Notes under the pieces: generated by a model
The model's database searches: none
The model's input: the letters and a program-made list of their open reading frames with translations, nothing else
Told to the model about the DNA's origin: nothing
In this document: positions 18,958-27,924 of the stretch, piece after piece
How the letters are laid out: every line of letters begins with the position of its first letter
Numbering within the stretch: position 1 is the stretch's first letter
Position numbers and translations under genes: made by a program
Origin: Chara braunii
Taxonomy: Eukaryota; Streptophyta; Charophyceae; Charales; Characeae
Direction: 5' to 3'
DNA length: 27,924 nucleotides
Assembly: GCA_003427395.1 (NCBI GenBank)
Contig: BFEA01000219.1
Span: 1,648,282 to 1,676,205 of the forward strand

Positions 18958-19445
18958 CTGGCGCACAAGGCCAGCGTCGCCCCTCCCTTGTGTCGTCGTC
19001 CGCAGCTCTGTTGCACAGCCAGCGTCGCGCTAGCATAATGCCAGCATCAAGTCAAGGTCAAGCCAGCGTTGAATCAGCATAGCAAGACTGAATGTCGATT
19101 CCTTGTAGACCCCAGCTTATGTAGTGTTTGACTTGGAGGTCTGGCCTCCAGTCCACGAGTCACAGTCGTCCAGATTGACCCGCCGTCGAAGGTCTGGATC
19201 GTGTACAGCTGCAGTTTTCCACTTGGCTTTGTGCTGTCCGCGTACCTGCATACAAACAAGTGTGTGTGCTTGACCGGCGGCCTGGGCTGGGTACACATCG
19301 ATTTTGACCTTTGGAAATCCGGCAGTTGACTAAGGTCAACTGCCTGGCTTCCGGGCCCTGTAGCAGACTTAGGGCCTTTACCCCTTATGTGGCCTGAAAG
19401 GGGTGCCGCTTTCGGCCCTCAGACGACATATGGCATGGGTTATTG

Positions 19446-19447
<2 letters not shown>

Positions 19448-19510
<63 letters not shown>
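19448..19510. repeat. (CA)n(GA)n microsatellite
   Basis: CACACACA leads into about 30 GA units right at the outer end of the element B LTR. The element may have inserted into or beside the tract. Confidence 0.95.
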
Positions 19511-19511
<1 letters not shown>

Positions 19512-20279
19512 CCCCTGAGAGTAATTCAAGGAGAGAGACAGGGAGCAAAACGTAACTGTTCATTGTTCTCGGTACCGAGCCGGCCGCCATAGCCACCCTG
19601 TGTGTACACTGTACATCGAGACTCTGTTCTATAAGACTTAATTCTGGAACAGTTTCTGAAGTTTTCTCAAATTGTGTGATATGTATCTCAGAATATCTCC
19701 TGTGAGAGCTTGTGGTGATGGTGTGAATTCGTGTTGCTGTGAGAAGCCCTGTGAACTCAGGAGATTATTGCAGGCAATGCGGGGAACCCCTGCCGTGACA
19801 GAAAAAAACACCAGCAAAAGAGTAGAGCGCAACAACATAACTGAGAGAGAGGAGAGAAACAGTGAAAGACTACCATATTCTCTGCGAGGACAGATCACAG
19901 CCATTCAAACCTGTGAACTGCGGAGATAATTGCAGTCTAGAGTTTACCGGTCTGCGAGGACAGATCTCAGCCATTCAAACCATCAGGCGCTGTTGTCACT
20001 CCTGTCGAAAGCACCAGGTTTGACAGACAAAGTGTACTGGCCTTCCCTCCGATCGTCACCCAATCTGAGTGAGCGACCGGTTGGCGGTTTAAGATGTGCC
20101 ACACCCTCATTGCCTGTTCGTATGGAGTGCTGCTAACTCCAGGTGCAGAGCTGGGTGTTTTATGGGTGATAAGTCAAAGTAACGCCCTGGCTCTGATGGT
20201 GGCGTGAACCAAAAGTCCCTAGAGTTCAACTTGTGGTGTGAGTGGGTAACGATATTGCTATAATCCATGCTGTCTGACT
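19511..20279. other. Intergenic with a partial 70-bp repeat
   Basis: I support no gene here. A 31-base word starting TCTGCGAGGACAGATC and ending CATTCAAACC is present at 19881-19911 and 19951-19981 (period 70). The related phrase GTGAACT(C/G)(A/C)GGAGAT occurs at about 19751 and 19914. This looks like the inside of an unrecognised repeat. Confidence 0.5.
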
Positions 20280-21135
20280 GCATTGCCTTATCTCGCTTGC
20301 TGATGCAGTGGTGCTTCCCATTCCCTGCCTTGTCACCTGCCTCCTTCGCTATTTGTCATGCTGTAATGCTGTTTACCTTGCAGAGTCGTTGCCCTGGCGC
20401 TTGACATATCTTTTCACACGCTGCTTTATTGCATTCCTGCTCATCGAATTGCTTCCGTGCTTTCCTTGTCGTGCTGCCATTCTTGTTTGACTGCCGCGTC
20501 ACCTCCCCCATGCCTTCCAGCCAATGGGCGTCGGCATCCTTTCATTCTTGAAATAACGACATCCTTTCATTCTTGAAATAACGGCGGGAAACCCTAAAGG
20601 CAGAAAAAACTTGGTCCGGCAAAGAAACCACGCACCAACCCGGTCTGACACCACAGCCTTGACGAACTCGGTGCGGTTTCCTTCGCCGCCGCTAGTTTTT
20701 TCCCCCATTCGATACTCGAAGGTGACATGAACGTACTAACACTCACGTGCCCTCCAGCCTATAAGCCACGCTGTTCCTTCCCGTCCAGTGCTTGCTGCCT
20801 TTCTGACTTTTACCTCTTGTTCCCTCGTTGGTCCTGCGCTGCCCAGCTACGTCCCTTATCGTGCTGCCTTGTTCAGCGTTGTGGCCCCACTTTTCCCCGT
20901 GCTGCCCTCCTGTTTGCCTTGCCTTACTACTTGTCCCCTCCTTGCCTTGCTTCTCAGAGTGCTACACTTCTGCATCCTTACCACCTTGTTGCCAAACTCG
21001 CCTTGCAGCTCATGGTGCTGCCCTGCTGGCTGCCTCATTACTCTCCTGCCTTGCCTCTCTTGCGCCTCATAGCTGACTTGTTGCCCACCCACCTCCCATA
21101 TACTCTGCCCCCGTCTCCTACATCTTCAATGGGAT
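20280..21135. repeat. Pyrimidine-rich degenerate repeat region
   Basis: The region is built of many variants of TGCTGCC, CCTTGCC and TTGTCCC. It yields overlapping open frames in several frames, which argues against a real gene. A 25-bp tandem pair lies inside it: ATCCTTTCATTCTTGAAATAACG at 20536-20558 and 20561-20583. Confidence 0.6.
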
Positions 21136-22060
21136 AGAGAACAAAGGAGGGTGTCACTGATTGAAACGCTACTGCTGCACCAGCAAATATAGGGGCGCCA
21201 TAGTCGGTTCTGATATGGATGAGAACATGAAAAGAACTTACAAGCACATCATACATCTATGCAAGGTGTTCCAAGACGTGTGAGATATCGTTTTAGGGTA
21301 CACAGTGTCACACATAACATTCAGTGAACAGTGAACACCCATACACTTAAACAGACTGTGATTGTGTGTCGGTGAGGCTGGGTGTGTACGAGTGTGTGGG
21401 CGCTCTCTGCCAATATCCCGGAAATCCAACAATGGCTCAACGTTACACCTACACTGAGCAGTTCCCCCCACTCGGTGGGCAAAGCAATAAAACCACTGAG
21501 AATTTCCTGTCGAGTCTGTCGAACAATAAGCTCAACGTCAGCTATAACTCCTTTCCACGACTAACCATGACATGCGTGTTACGTCCACAATCAATAGCTC
21601 TAAAACGGTAAGTAGCGTTCGCAAACAACTCGAAGCATGTATTCAGAGGCGAATTCCTGCACCACCACAACATACGTGGCATCCCCGTACTCATCACCAC
21701 CATTCATGTCACGCACTACAAACTTTCCCGTGGAATCCTCCCTCCCTCACGTTTCCTGTTCCAGGCTAGCTTAAATCATCTTTAGTTTCCAGTCGAACCG
21801 TGACCTCACCTTTCTTTTCTTTTCTGCGAAAAAAAAAAGGACTCCTTTTACATTCAACGAAAACACAGAATGAGGCTGGAATTCATCACATGCAACCCGG
21901 AGTAACCAGACACCGAGCCCAGCTTCAGTTTACTGCTCCAAATATCCGGTGAAGTAACCACATCTGTCGTCACAAGGCACATTTCACTCGAGCCCTCTGC
22001 TCTTCGGCTGACGACCTAACCTTCACGATTACAGGCTTTCTTTCTTTCTTTTATTTTTAA
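21136..22060. other. Intergenic, nothing recognised
   Basis: No gene or known repeat is seen. An open frame at 21366-21611 lacks any family feature. A poly-A run lies at 21829-21838. Confidence 0.5.
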
Positions 22061-22330
22061 CCTATATAGAGCTCAGCTGAACTTCCACGACCACCGCACC
22101 AGTCAAACCATTACAGACTTTGTTTATTTTCGTTCTTCACCCATATAGAGCTCAGCTATACTTCCACGATCATCACGCCAGAAAAACCATTACTTCCACG
22201 ACCATCACGCCAGAAAAAACATTACTTCCACGACCATCACACCAGTCAAACAATGACCTCACATCAACTATAACGGACTTCATTTCTTTCGTTTTAAGCC
22301 TACATAGAACTCAGCGATACCACGGCCTGC
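22061..22330. repeat. Nested tandem repeats (about 80-120 bp and 32 bp)
   Basis: A larger unit containing TATAGAGCTCAGCT appears near 22063, 22143 and (diverged) 22300. Inside the second unit, CTTCCACGA(C/T)CATCACGCCAG repeats at 22161, 22193 and 22225, a 32-base period. No function is evident. Confidence 0.8.
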
Positions 22331-22641
22331 TTGACTTCAGGAATCGAGATCCACGTGACCACTCGATCCACTTCCGGTCTCGCCACGTGGGACAGGTAAT
22401 ATCCACAGTCTAGTACAGGACCATCTATATCCCTGCACCGTCACCTTCCAGCGACTGCTAGAGCTGCTGCTCGAATTCCCAACGATTGAATCTATTTGCG
22501 TTGACGAACGATTGAAGGCCGAATTAGGGACTGCACAGGGTCTGTTGTTCCTCCTCCCGAAGTACACTGCTTCGATTGCTAATCACCTCTTCCCAACACC
22601 TCCCCCCGCTTCCACCCCCTCCAACCTCAAAGAACACACTG

Positions 22642-22644
<3 letters not shown>

Positions 22645-22686
<42 letters not shown>
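22645..22686. repeat. (TC)n microsatellite
   Basis: This is an uninterrupted TC run of about 21 units. The flanks 22331-22644 and 22687-22980 show no supportable gene. Confidence 0.95.
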
Positions 22687-22690
<4 letters not shown>

Positions 22691-22984
22691 TTCATCATGC
22701 ACAAATATCGTCTTCTGACGCTGAATGACCAACCAAGTGCTAGGTCTCTTCCCCTCGATAGCATTACCTTCCCCACTCCTCCCTCTCCTCTACCCAATAC
22801 CCCAACCACACTCATCACCTCTCTCCCCCCTAAATCTACATTTATCGAAGCAGGTAGCTACCTAGCTGCTTTGAAATCCACATAAATCCCTGCTTCTCTC
22901 CGTAGAACGCACGTTCATCTCTCTATCCGTACAACATACGGCTCGAAAACAATACCCTTTCTACGAGTTTCATTATACGCCCAC

Positions 22985-23046
22985 CCTCCACCTCCTTCTC
23001 CTCCTCCTCCTGCTCCTGCTCCTCCTCCTCCTCCTCCTCCTCCTCA
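22985..23046. repeat. (CTC)n trinucleotide repeat beside the carrier gene
   Basis: A CTC/CTG-type triplet array ends about 50 bases beyond the stop codon of the minus-strand carrier gene, so it falls in that gene's likely 3' untranslated region. There it would read as GAG repeats in the RNA. Confidence 0.9.
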
Positions 23047-23094
23047 TTTTGTGTCCAATACGAGTCCAAGGAGGCCCCTCGACAACACGGAGTT

Positions 23095-25095
23095 CTAGTA
23101 CGCGTCGCAGAGATTCCGCGCGGAGTTGTGGATTGCAAAAGAGACGGCGGCCGCTGGAAGGAGCTTCAAATTGTTGACCGCGAGTCCCGAGTACAGTGCG
23201 CCAACTCCCTCCCTCCTAGTGATCTCCCTGAAGGCGTCCATCATGCTGGAATACACCCGCCCTGAGGCGGGTCCCAAGGTTGCTTGCAATTGCATCCTCC
23301 TTTGAACGGTCTCCAAAGGATAGAGCGCAGTCTGCGCGCACAGCGCCGCCGCCGTGGCTATCAATACGGTCGGCACGGGCCCAAGTTCGGCATTAGCACG
23401 GCCTTCTCTCTTCTTGTACCAGCGCTCGACTGCGGAAAAGACGTACCCGCTGAGGATAAAGTAAGGAATCGAGCGAAGGATCTGCGGAGCTATGCCGTCG
23501 TAGAACCCTCTAACGCCTCGGCGCCTCATGGCTGCTCTCGCGATGTCGCGAGCCCCCCTACCGTCCGCCCTGGCCATCCCTCCCACCCCTCTGACACCTG
23601 CCCCGGCCCCTCCCACACCTCGACCTCCATTACCACCTACCCCCCCGACGGTATCCCGAACTGCGTCCGTCACTGCCCCTGCCGCGGCCCCCAACCCGCG
23701 GATCGGCGCTTGCACTGCAACTCTTAGTGTGTCGATAGGATACGACGTAAGGATTCCGGCCGTTGATGCCAACGTCGCAATCGCGTTTCGCTGCCAATCA
23801 GGCATCGTCAATCCCGGCTGTCTCTGCCCCTCTCCAGCCTCCGACCTGCCTTGTTTCTTAGCCGGACTTGCTGCGCCTCGCCTAGCTGGGTCAAACCGAT
23901 TGATCAACGCCCTGTAGACTAGCGCTTCCACCGCCTTGGCCGGATACAGACGCAGGACGTTGAGGACGTTCCCTCGGAACAGCCCTCTGTCACCCTCGGC
24001 CGTGCGGATGCGGTTCAATAACACGCGAGGGTCCTGCCTCGCGAGACTGGGATCGACCATCTGCATGATCTTCATCCTCTCTAGGGGAGCGACGACGGTT
24101 CGAGCGACTGCGCCGGAGATAGAGGCGGCGACCACATCTCTCATGGTTTGCAGCTCAGGGAAGCGAAGGTTGGGCATCACGCCACGCTTCTCGAGAGCGA
24201 GGGGCAAGTTGCAGTCGAAATCTCCGCCGAAGTCTATCGCAGCTCNAGCGCGTGCCGGTGAGCCCACAACCTCTTCAGCATCCCTCGCCCACAGCAGGTA
24301 TTCCCGCATGTCTTCGAACCCAAACCCCTGGGACGGAGGCTTGCCCACAGCGGGGCCCACCAGTCGATCATCCCGATACACCTTCCTAGGCGGCAGATTG
24401 AACCTCTTCAGGGCCTCCAGAATATCCTCCTTGGACACAACACCCGTGTGTCGTTTGTCCAGCTCCTTGAATGTGGCATGCAGCCTATTCGCCAACCCAG
24501 TCGCGAATTCCGCAAACTGATCAAGCGTCACACGACCGCCCGCCTTCTGCACATACTCCTTCACCTCCCTCCGAGAGACGGGAAGCCTCAGCTTCTCCAC
24601 AACTCTCCTCAGTTCCTCTTCGCCAATGGCACCGGACCGGCTGCTGTCAAACTCGTCAAACTGCCGCCTCAAAGAGGAATTCTTCAGGACCTCTTCTCGA
24701 CCTTCATCCTGATTGATTGCCACGACGGGGAGACATGGCCGCCGCCGTCGCGTGCTTGCCACCTCAGAAACCCTCCAGCGGACCGTAATCGTGGGGCAGG
24801 ACCTGGACTTTCCACCGGACCCGCCTCTCGTAGGTCGCATCGCTTCGCCGCCCTCTCGTTGACCACCCGATGATGAGAACAGAGAGCTGGATGGCCGCTC
24901 GCCGCTCCCCACTTCTGCGCCCTTCGTATCTGCTGTCGCCTTCAGGGCCACAAAGACCACCGGGCTCGGCACATCACAGGGTGACACGACCACCCCACGG
25001 CTCTGGGAAGGAGCCATCACTCCGCTCGCCCAACCAATCGTGACGCGAGGTGAAGAGTGTGCGCAAACGCGACGGTCGTTTGCGATCGACTCCAT
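23095..25095 (-). CDS. Calcium-regulated mitochondrial carrier (SLC25, SCaMC/APC-like)
   Basis: A 666-residue uninterrupted frame runs from ATG 25095 to TAG 23097-23095. The C-terminal half has three SLC25 repeats, each with its signature: PLERMK (residues 337-342), PIDTLR (453-458) and PLETVQRR (593-600), each followed by a second helix pair (GLFRGNVLNVLR, GFYDGIAPQILR, ALYSGLAVNNLK). The N-terminal half has EF-hand-like units. EF1 has a good loop (DSSRSGAIGEEE, 150-161). EF2 has lost much of its loop (AGGRVTLDQFAEF, about 185-197). EF3 is weak (DKRHTGVVSKED, 213-224). EF4 survives as FGFEDMREYLLW (258-269). EF hands before a carrier mark the ATP-Mg/Pi carrier type of the mitochondrial inner membrane. 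A Gly-rich insert (about 467-510) enlarges the matrix loop of repeat 2. Residue 284 is unresolved (N at 24246). The first 130 residues are low-complexity and may hold a targeting signal; Met27 is an alternative start. Transport substrate is inferred. Confidence 0.93.
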   Translation of the reverse strand: MESIANDRRVCAHSSPRVTIGWASGVMAPSQSRGVVVSPCDVPSPVVFVALKATADTKGAEVGSGERPSSSLFSSSGGQREGGEAMRPTRGGSGGKSRSCPTITVRWRVSEVASTRRRRPCLPVVAINQDEGREEVLKNSSLRRQFDEFDSSRSGAIGEEELRRVVEKLRLPVSRREVKEYVQKAGGRVTLDQFAEFATGLANRLHATFKELDKRHTGVVSKEDILEALKRFNLPPRKVYRDDRLVGPAVGKPPSQGFGFEDMREYLLWARDAEEVVGSPARAXAAIDFGGDFDCNLPLALEKRGVMPNLRFPELQTMRDVVAASISGAVARTVVAPLERMKIMQMVDPSLARQDPRVLLNRIRTAEGDRGLFRGNVLNVLRLYPAKAVEALVYRALINRFDPARRGAASPAKKQGRSEAGEGQRQPGLTMPDWQRNAIATLASTAGILTSYPIDTLRVAVQAPIRGLGAAAGAVTDAVRDTVGGVGGNGGRGVGGAGAGVRGVGGMARADGRGARDIARAAMRRRGVRGFYDGIAPQILRSIPYFILSGYVFSAVERWYKKREGRANAELGPVPTVLIATAAALCAQTALYPLETVQRRMQLQATLGPASGRVYSSMMDAFREITRREGVGALYSGLAVNNLKLLPAAAVSFAIHNSARNLCDAY

Positions 25096-25540
25096 CGCAC
25101 TTCCTCAGTAACAGGCCCCCGCTCTGACAGGCTCGTCTGATCGATAAGGACCAGCAAACTGACTGATGGGGCGGTGCCTCTATTAAGCCGCTACCGATGT
25201 CGAACTACCCTCTCCTTCTTCTCTCACTCTGTCATCGTCCTGCAGGAGTGCAAGTCACCCCTCCGCGAACGACGGCTATCCAGACACGATAAGTTCTTTG
25301 CCTCCGTGCTGCACTCTCTCACAATTCGCCTCCTCTGGTAACAGCTGTTCAATTTCCAGAGTCCAGACTGCAACTTGCGATGGGCTAACGAGCTGCAACG
25401 GCAAAGAGAAGTACTCCCAGAACATACAAGTTGGAATGAAACACCTTCACTGTGATACCCTCACGCTCCTCACCTCAATATTTATAGGATTACGTCGAGC
25501 GTCGTTGCCCCAAGTACCGAGCACCTCGTCCCACTAGCCT
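25096..25540. promoter_or_regulatory. Upstream region of the carrier gene
   Basis: This is the sequence 5' of the minus-strand carrier. No clear TATA box is seen; GGCTTAATAGAG (minus strand, about 25185-25174) is a weak candidate. No other gene is supported. Confidence 0.3.
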
Positions 25541-25587
25541 CAGAATGGGAAAACCATGACGAGCTTCAGAATGGGAAAACCGTGACG
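25541..25587. repeat. 26-bp tandem pair
   Basis: CAGAATGGGAAAACC(A/G)TGACGA occurs at 25541 and again at 25567. Confidence 0.85.
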
Positions 25588-27300
25588 AATGCACCCGGTG
25601 ATGTTCTATTCGAAAAAGTACGCTCACCCCCAATTTTTGTTCGCCTCTTGTGAGTGGGTGGAACGAGGCCTCGAGAGTCGAGACACCGACGGCGAGCACT
25701 GTTTTTCGCTGTCGTTTCAATTCATTCAATCCATGTTGGGAGGGAACAGATCGTCATACACAATGTTGGAATTGCTACCAAGCATTCTTTACTTCATTCC
25801 GAGATTTCAGATTATGACGAATCAGCCCCTTGAAGTATGGGATCTGGGTAGGTGGGGACCTACCAGGCGGCTGGTGAAAAGTCGAACAAAACGACGCATT
25901 CTAACGGACATCGAGTGGTGGATGAGATAGCTGAGTACTTGCAAGAAAAATGAGATAGATGAGAGAAGAATATAGCTTTTTAAAAATAAAAAAATAAAAA
26001 AATCAACGGTGAGTGGCAACAGTCACGTCGCTTGCCTTTTTTCTTCTTTTTTTAAATAATCTCCCGACAAAGTTGTCCGTTTTCCAGCACACACAACTTC
26101 GCTATAGGCATCCCGTTTCCCAGGAGGTGGCGCTCCTCACCAATCCTCGCCTGCATTCTCAGGTCCATGGCCTGCATCTGACCCCCTTTTAGTCCCCACA
26201 GATGGCCTGGATGCTCTACGGTACTGAGGTGTCTAGTCAATGCGAGGGCGCAACCTGTGACCTTCACCATTGAGTCATTGACTTCACGGAGTCCGTGGAC
26301 ATAGCCTGCTTCTGTTACCCAAAGACAAAATGTCACATAGGTGGGCCGCAGGGCCCCACACCGTGGGAAAATAGAGGCCCTGGGTGGGTGGGGACGCTTC
26401 ACCAAAATTGGCAACGCAGAACTACTCCTTCCTCGGAGAATCGGCTGACCAATCATGTGCTTGGGCGACTCGCAGGTTCTCATACGCTATGACTGCTGCG
26501 GCCGGTCACGAGAGACTCTGCAATCTGCCTCAAGCAGTCCAGTTCCAGTGACTTATGTTGTGGCCGACTCTGGAAGCATTAATGGCAGGACCAGCAAGGT
26601 CCAGCTCCACCCAGGGTGAGTCCCAGTGTCTCAAACATCAAGATACCTTGTGACGAACCAATTTCTGTTCCGCGCGATCTTCTGCGCGATTATAATGAGG
26701 GGTCCTAAGATAGGAAGGTTGGGCCAATTACGGGAGATCGGGATCGAAGGAAAATTGCATCGGTGTCCTCGCTTCTTCGTCTTTTTACGTCGCCTCTTTT
26801 CGGATGGCTGGGTTCAGGGCTGGGCAAGTCCCAGGATGATTGGGAGTTTAGGAATTTAGGAATTCGGAATTTCTTTTGCCGCACGATGCTTTTTGCTCGC
26901 GGATTTCTTTTTGCGGCCGCAACGGAGCTCTGATCAGTCGGCGCCCTTAATCTTGCATATAACTGTAATTTTGGGCGGGGCACCCTTATGACTGTATCTT
27001 TCTTCTTGAAGTTTCGTCTTTCCCGCCCTCTCTCTTCCTTGCTGAGTCTAGTCGGCCCACGGGCTGCATGATCGGATAGATGCGTGGAGAGTGGCTACGT
27101 CCCCCACGCCGCGATCTGGCCATGCAGAACGTAGGCACTCCCTCCCCTTCTCTCCTTCTAAGTCTTTGCAATTCCGTGTTCTTCATGCATGCATGCACGC
27201 TATAAATTTCGGCTGCGCAATTAGATAGCTCTCTTAAACCACCGCTCCCCCTCATTGCCTAAAGTCGACTTCCCGGGGAGTTAGGGCCGGAAATGGAGGG
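25588..27300. other. Intergenic, nothing recognised
   Basis: Open frames of 60-143 codons occur on both strands, but none shows a domain, a compositional signature or a conserved partner in the window. An A/T homopolymer-rich patch lies at about 25980-26060, and a (TGCA)n stretch near 27186-27197 is followed by CTATAAAT. Confidence 0.5.
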
Positions 27301-27314
27301 GGGTCTGCGACCTT

Positions 27315-27590
27315 AAAAAAAAAAAAAACAAAAAAAAAACTGAAGTTGTGAAAAAGTCGGCGCGCGGTTTTCATTTCAGGCGCGACACTTTTCATATTCT
27401 TTGTTTTTTTTTGGGGGAAAAAACAAAAAAAAACACGCAGTGAACCTTCCAGCATAAAACGGAAATGTACACCGCAATCATCCATGCGTGTCAGGGGCAG
27501 TGTATTCAGGCACGAAATGCGGTGGCACCTGCAGTTACGTTTTCGTTTTCTTTTTTTGGAGAGTTAAAAAAAAAAAAAAAAAAAAGGATG
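27315..27590. repeat. Cluster of poly(A)/poly(T) tracts
   Basis: A-rich runs lie at about 27315-27340, 27419-27435 and 27567-27587, with T runs at about 27401-27412 and 27551-27557. The last A run could be a retroposed tail, but no body or target-site duplication could be defined. Confidence 0.7.
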
Positions 27591-27611
27591 AAATGAGGCC
27601 CACACTGTACT

Positions 27612-27653
27612 ACCGGTAGGCCGAAGGTGAAATGCTAATGTCCGCCTACCGGT
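27612..27653. repeat. Perfect 10-bp hairpin
   Basis: ACCGGTAGGC (27612-27621) is the exact reverse complement of GCCTACCGGT (27644-27653), with a 22-base loop. It lies just right of the poly-A tract. Its role is unknown; it may be a relic of a small inverted-repeat element. Confidence 0.7.
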
Positions 27654-27924
27654 CCCCCCTACTTTACGACGTCGGGGGTAGCGGTGGTTTAAACAGTTGC
27701 TGGAAGCTCGGGGTAGCGCGATCAGTGAGGGTCGGCTCACAAGCAAAGTAAGAGGTGAGTGAAGTGGGAGTTGGGCAACCCGACGAGCCGGTGCCGAATG
27801 TGCGGGGTTGACGCGTGGGGCTATGACGGACTGTAGCGCGCGGGCGAACCTGACGGGCACAGGAGGACTAAGCGGGGTGACAACTTCGTGGGTTGGTGCG
27901 TGACGACGGACTGTTCGCATCGTG

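Larger units (their letters stand above)
11363..19447 (-). mobile_element. Element B: near full-length Ty3/gypsy chromovirus-type LTR retrotransposon
   Basis: The order on the minus strand is LTR (19447-18348), tRNA-Met primer site (18344-18333), leader, gag with CCHC knuckle, frameshift signal, protease, RT, RNase H, integrase, chromodomain-like end and LTR (12394-11363), about 8.1 kb. RT before integrase and the C-terminal chromodomain-like segment place it among Ty3/gypsy chromoviruses. It cannot move on its own now: there are several stops and frameshifts in gag and pol. Target-site duplications cannot be tested because element A follows on one side and a CA/GA microsatellite on the other. 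Confidence 0.92.
18348..19447 (-). mobile_element. 5' LTR of element B
   Basis: Plus-strand ends are TGTAAT...ATTGCA, about 1100 bases. It is longer than the other LTR mainly because of an 87-base duplication and extra 21-base units. Similarity between the LTRs stops exactly at TTATTGCA on the right, where the CA/GA microsatellite begins. Confidence 0.92.

Noticed and set aside
18824-19036. Minus-strand frame with repeated Met-Trp-Arg-Cys
   Set aside because: It is translation of the 21-bp repeats inside an LTR.
20727-21137. Three overlapping plus-strand frames of 82-136 codons rich in Leu, Pro, Cys and Ala
   Set aside because: The region is a low-complexity pyrimidine-rich repeat that is open in all frames, with no domain or codon signal.
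22061-22330. CRISPR-like array from regularly spaced 32-bp repeats
   Set aside because: The units are contiguous with no unique spacers, and the context is eukaryotic.
23284-24873. Plus-strand open frames of 129-194 codons
   Set aside because: They lie antisense to the carrier gene, whose frame has three SLC25 signatures. GC-rich composition explains the absence of stops.
26052-26483. 143-codon minus-strand frame
   Set aside because: It has no motif, no conserved neighbour and an unremarkable length for this composition.
27564-27920. 118-codon minus-strand frame ending in a Phe run
   Set aside because: The tail is translation of the poly-A tract, and the rest is Arg/Pro/Ser-rich with no recognisable family.

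Overview
The window looks like transposon-dominated nuclear DNA of a plant-lineage eukaryote with one confident host gene. A streptophyte alga such as Chara is my best guess. The reasons are Ty3/gypsy elements with a C-terminal chromodomain-like segment and an initiator-tRNA-Met primer site, an EF-hand SLC25 carrier with the four-EF layout of plant and animal ATP-Mg/Pi carriers, and many (GA)n, (GT)n and poly(A) tracts. The species is an inference. Two unresolved bases (267 and 24246) mark it as assembled sequence.

Layout. 1-2700 is AT-rich and gene-free, with microsatellites and a degenerate repeat that resembles plant LTR sequence. 2700-4545 (+) is a decayed Ty3/gypsy reverse transcriptase and RNase H. 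At about 4545 it flips into an integrase zinc-finger fragment on the minus strand (4546-4985). 5000-8710 is a large, diverged inverted repeat whose arms (about 5000-6640 and 7563-8710) flank a minus-strand gag fragment. The left arm carries pieces of 28S rRNA in both orientations. 8966-19447 is a tandem pair of related minus-strand chromovirus-type elements. Element B is LTR 18348-19447, primer site, leader, gag, -1 frameshift signal, protease, RT, RNase H, integrase, chromodomain and LTR 11363-12394. That last LTR is also the 5' LTR of element A (primer site, leader, gag), which is cut off at about 8966. 19448-23094 has microsatellites and short tandem repeats but no gene I can support. 23095-25095 (-) is a single uninterrupted 666-codon gene for a calcium-regulated mitochondrial carrier. 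25096-27924 holds only small repeats, A/T tracts and a hairpin.

How the parts relate. None of the retroelement genes is intact; stops and frameshifts interrupt every one. Element B nevertheless keeps recognisable control signals: a TG...CA LTR, a tRNA-Met primer site, repeated ACGT-core motifs in LTR and leader, and a textbook slippery heptamer with a 10-bp stem exactly at the gag-pol boundary. Its gag is unusual in starting with a signal-peptide-like segment followed by a coiled coil. The carrier appears to be an independent host gene. It would exchange adenine nucleotides or a related substrate across the mitochondrial inner membrane under calcium control.
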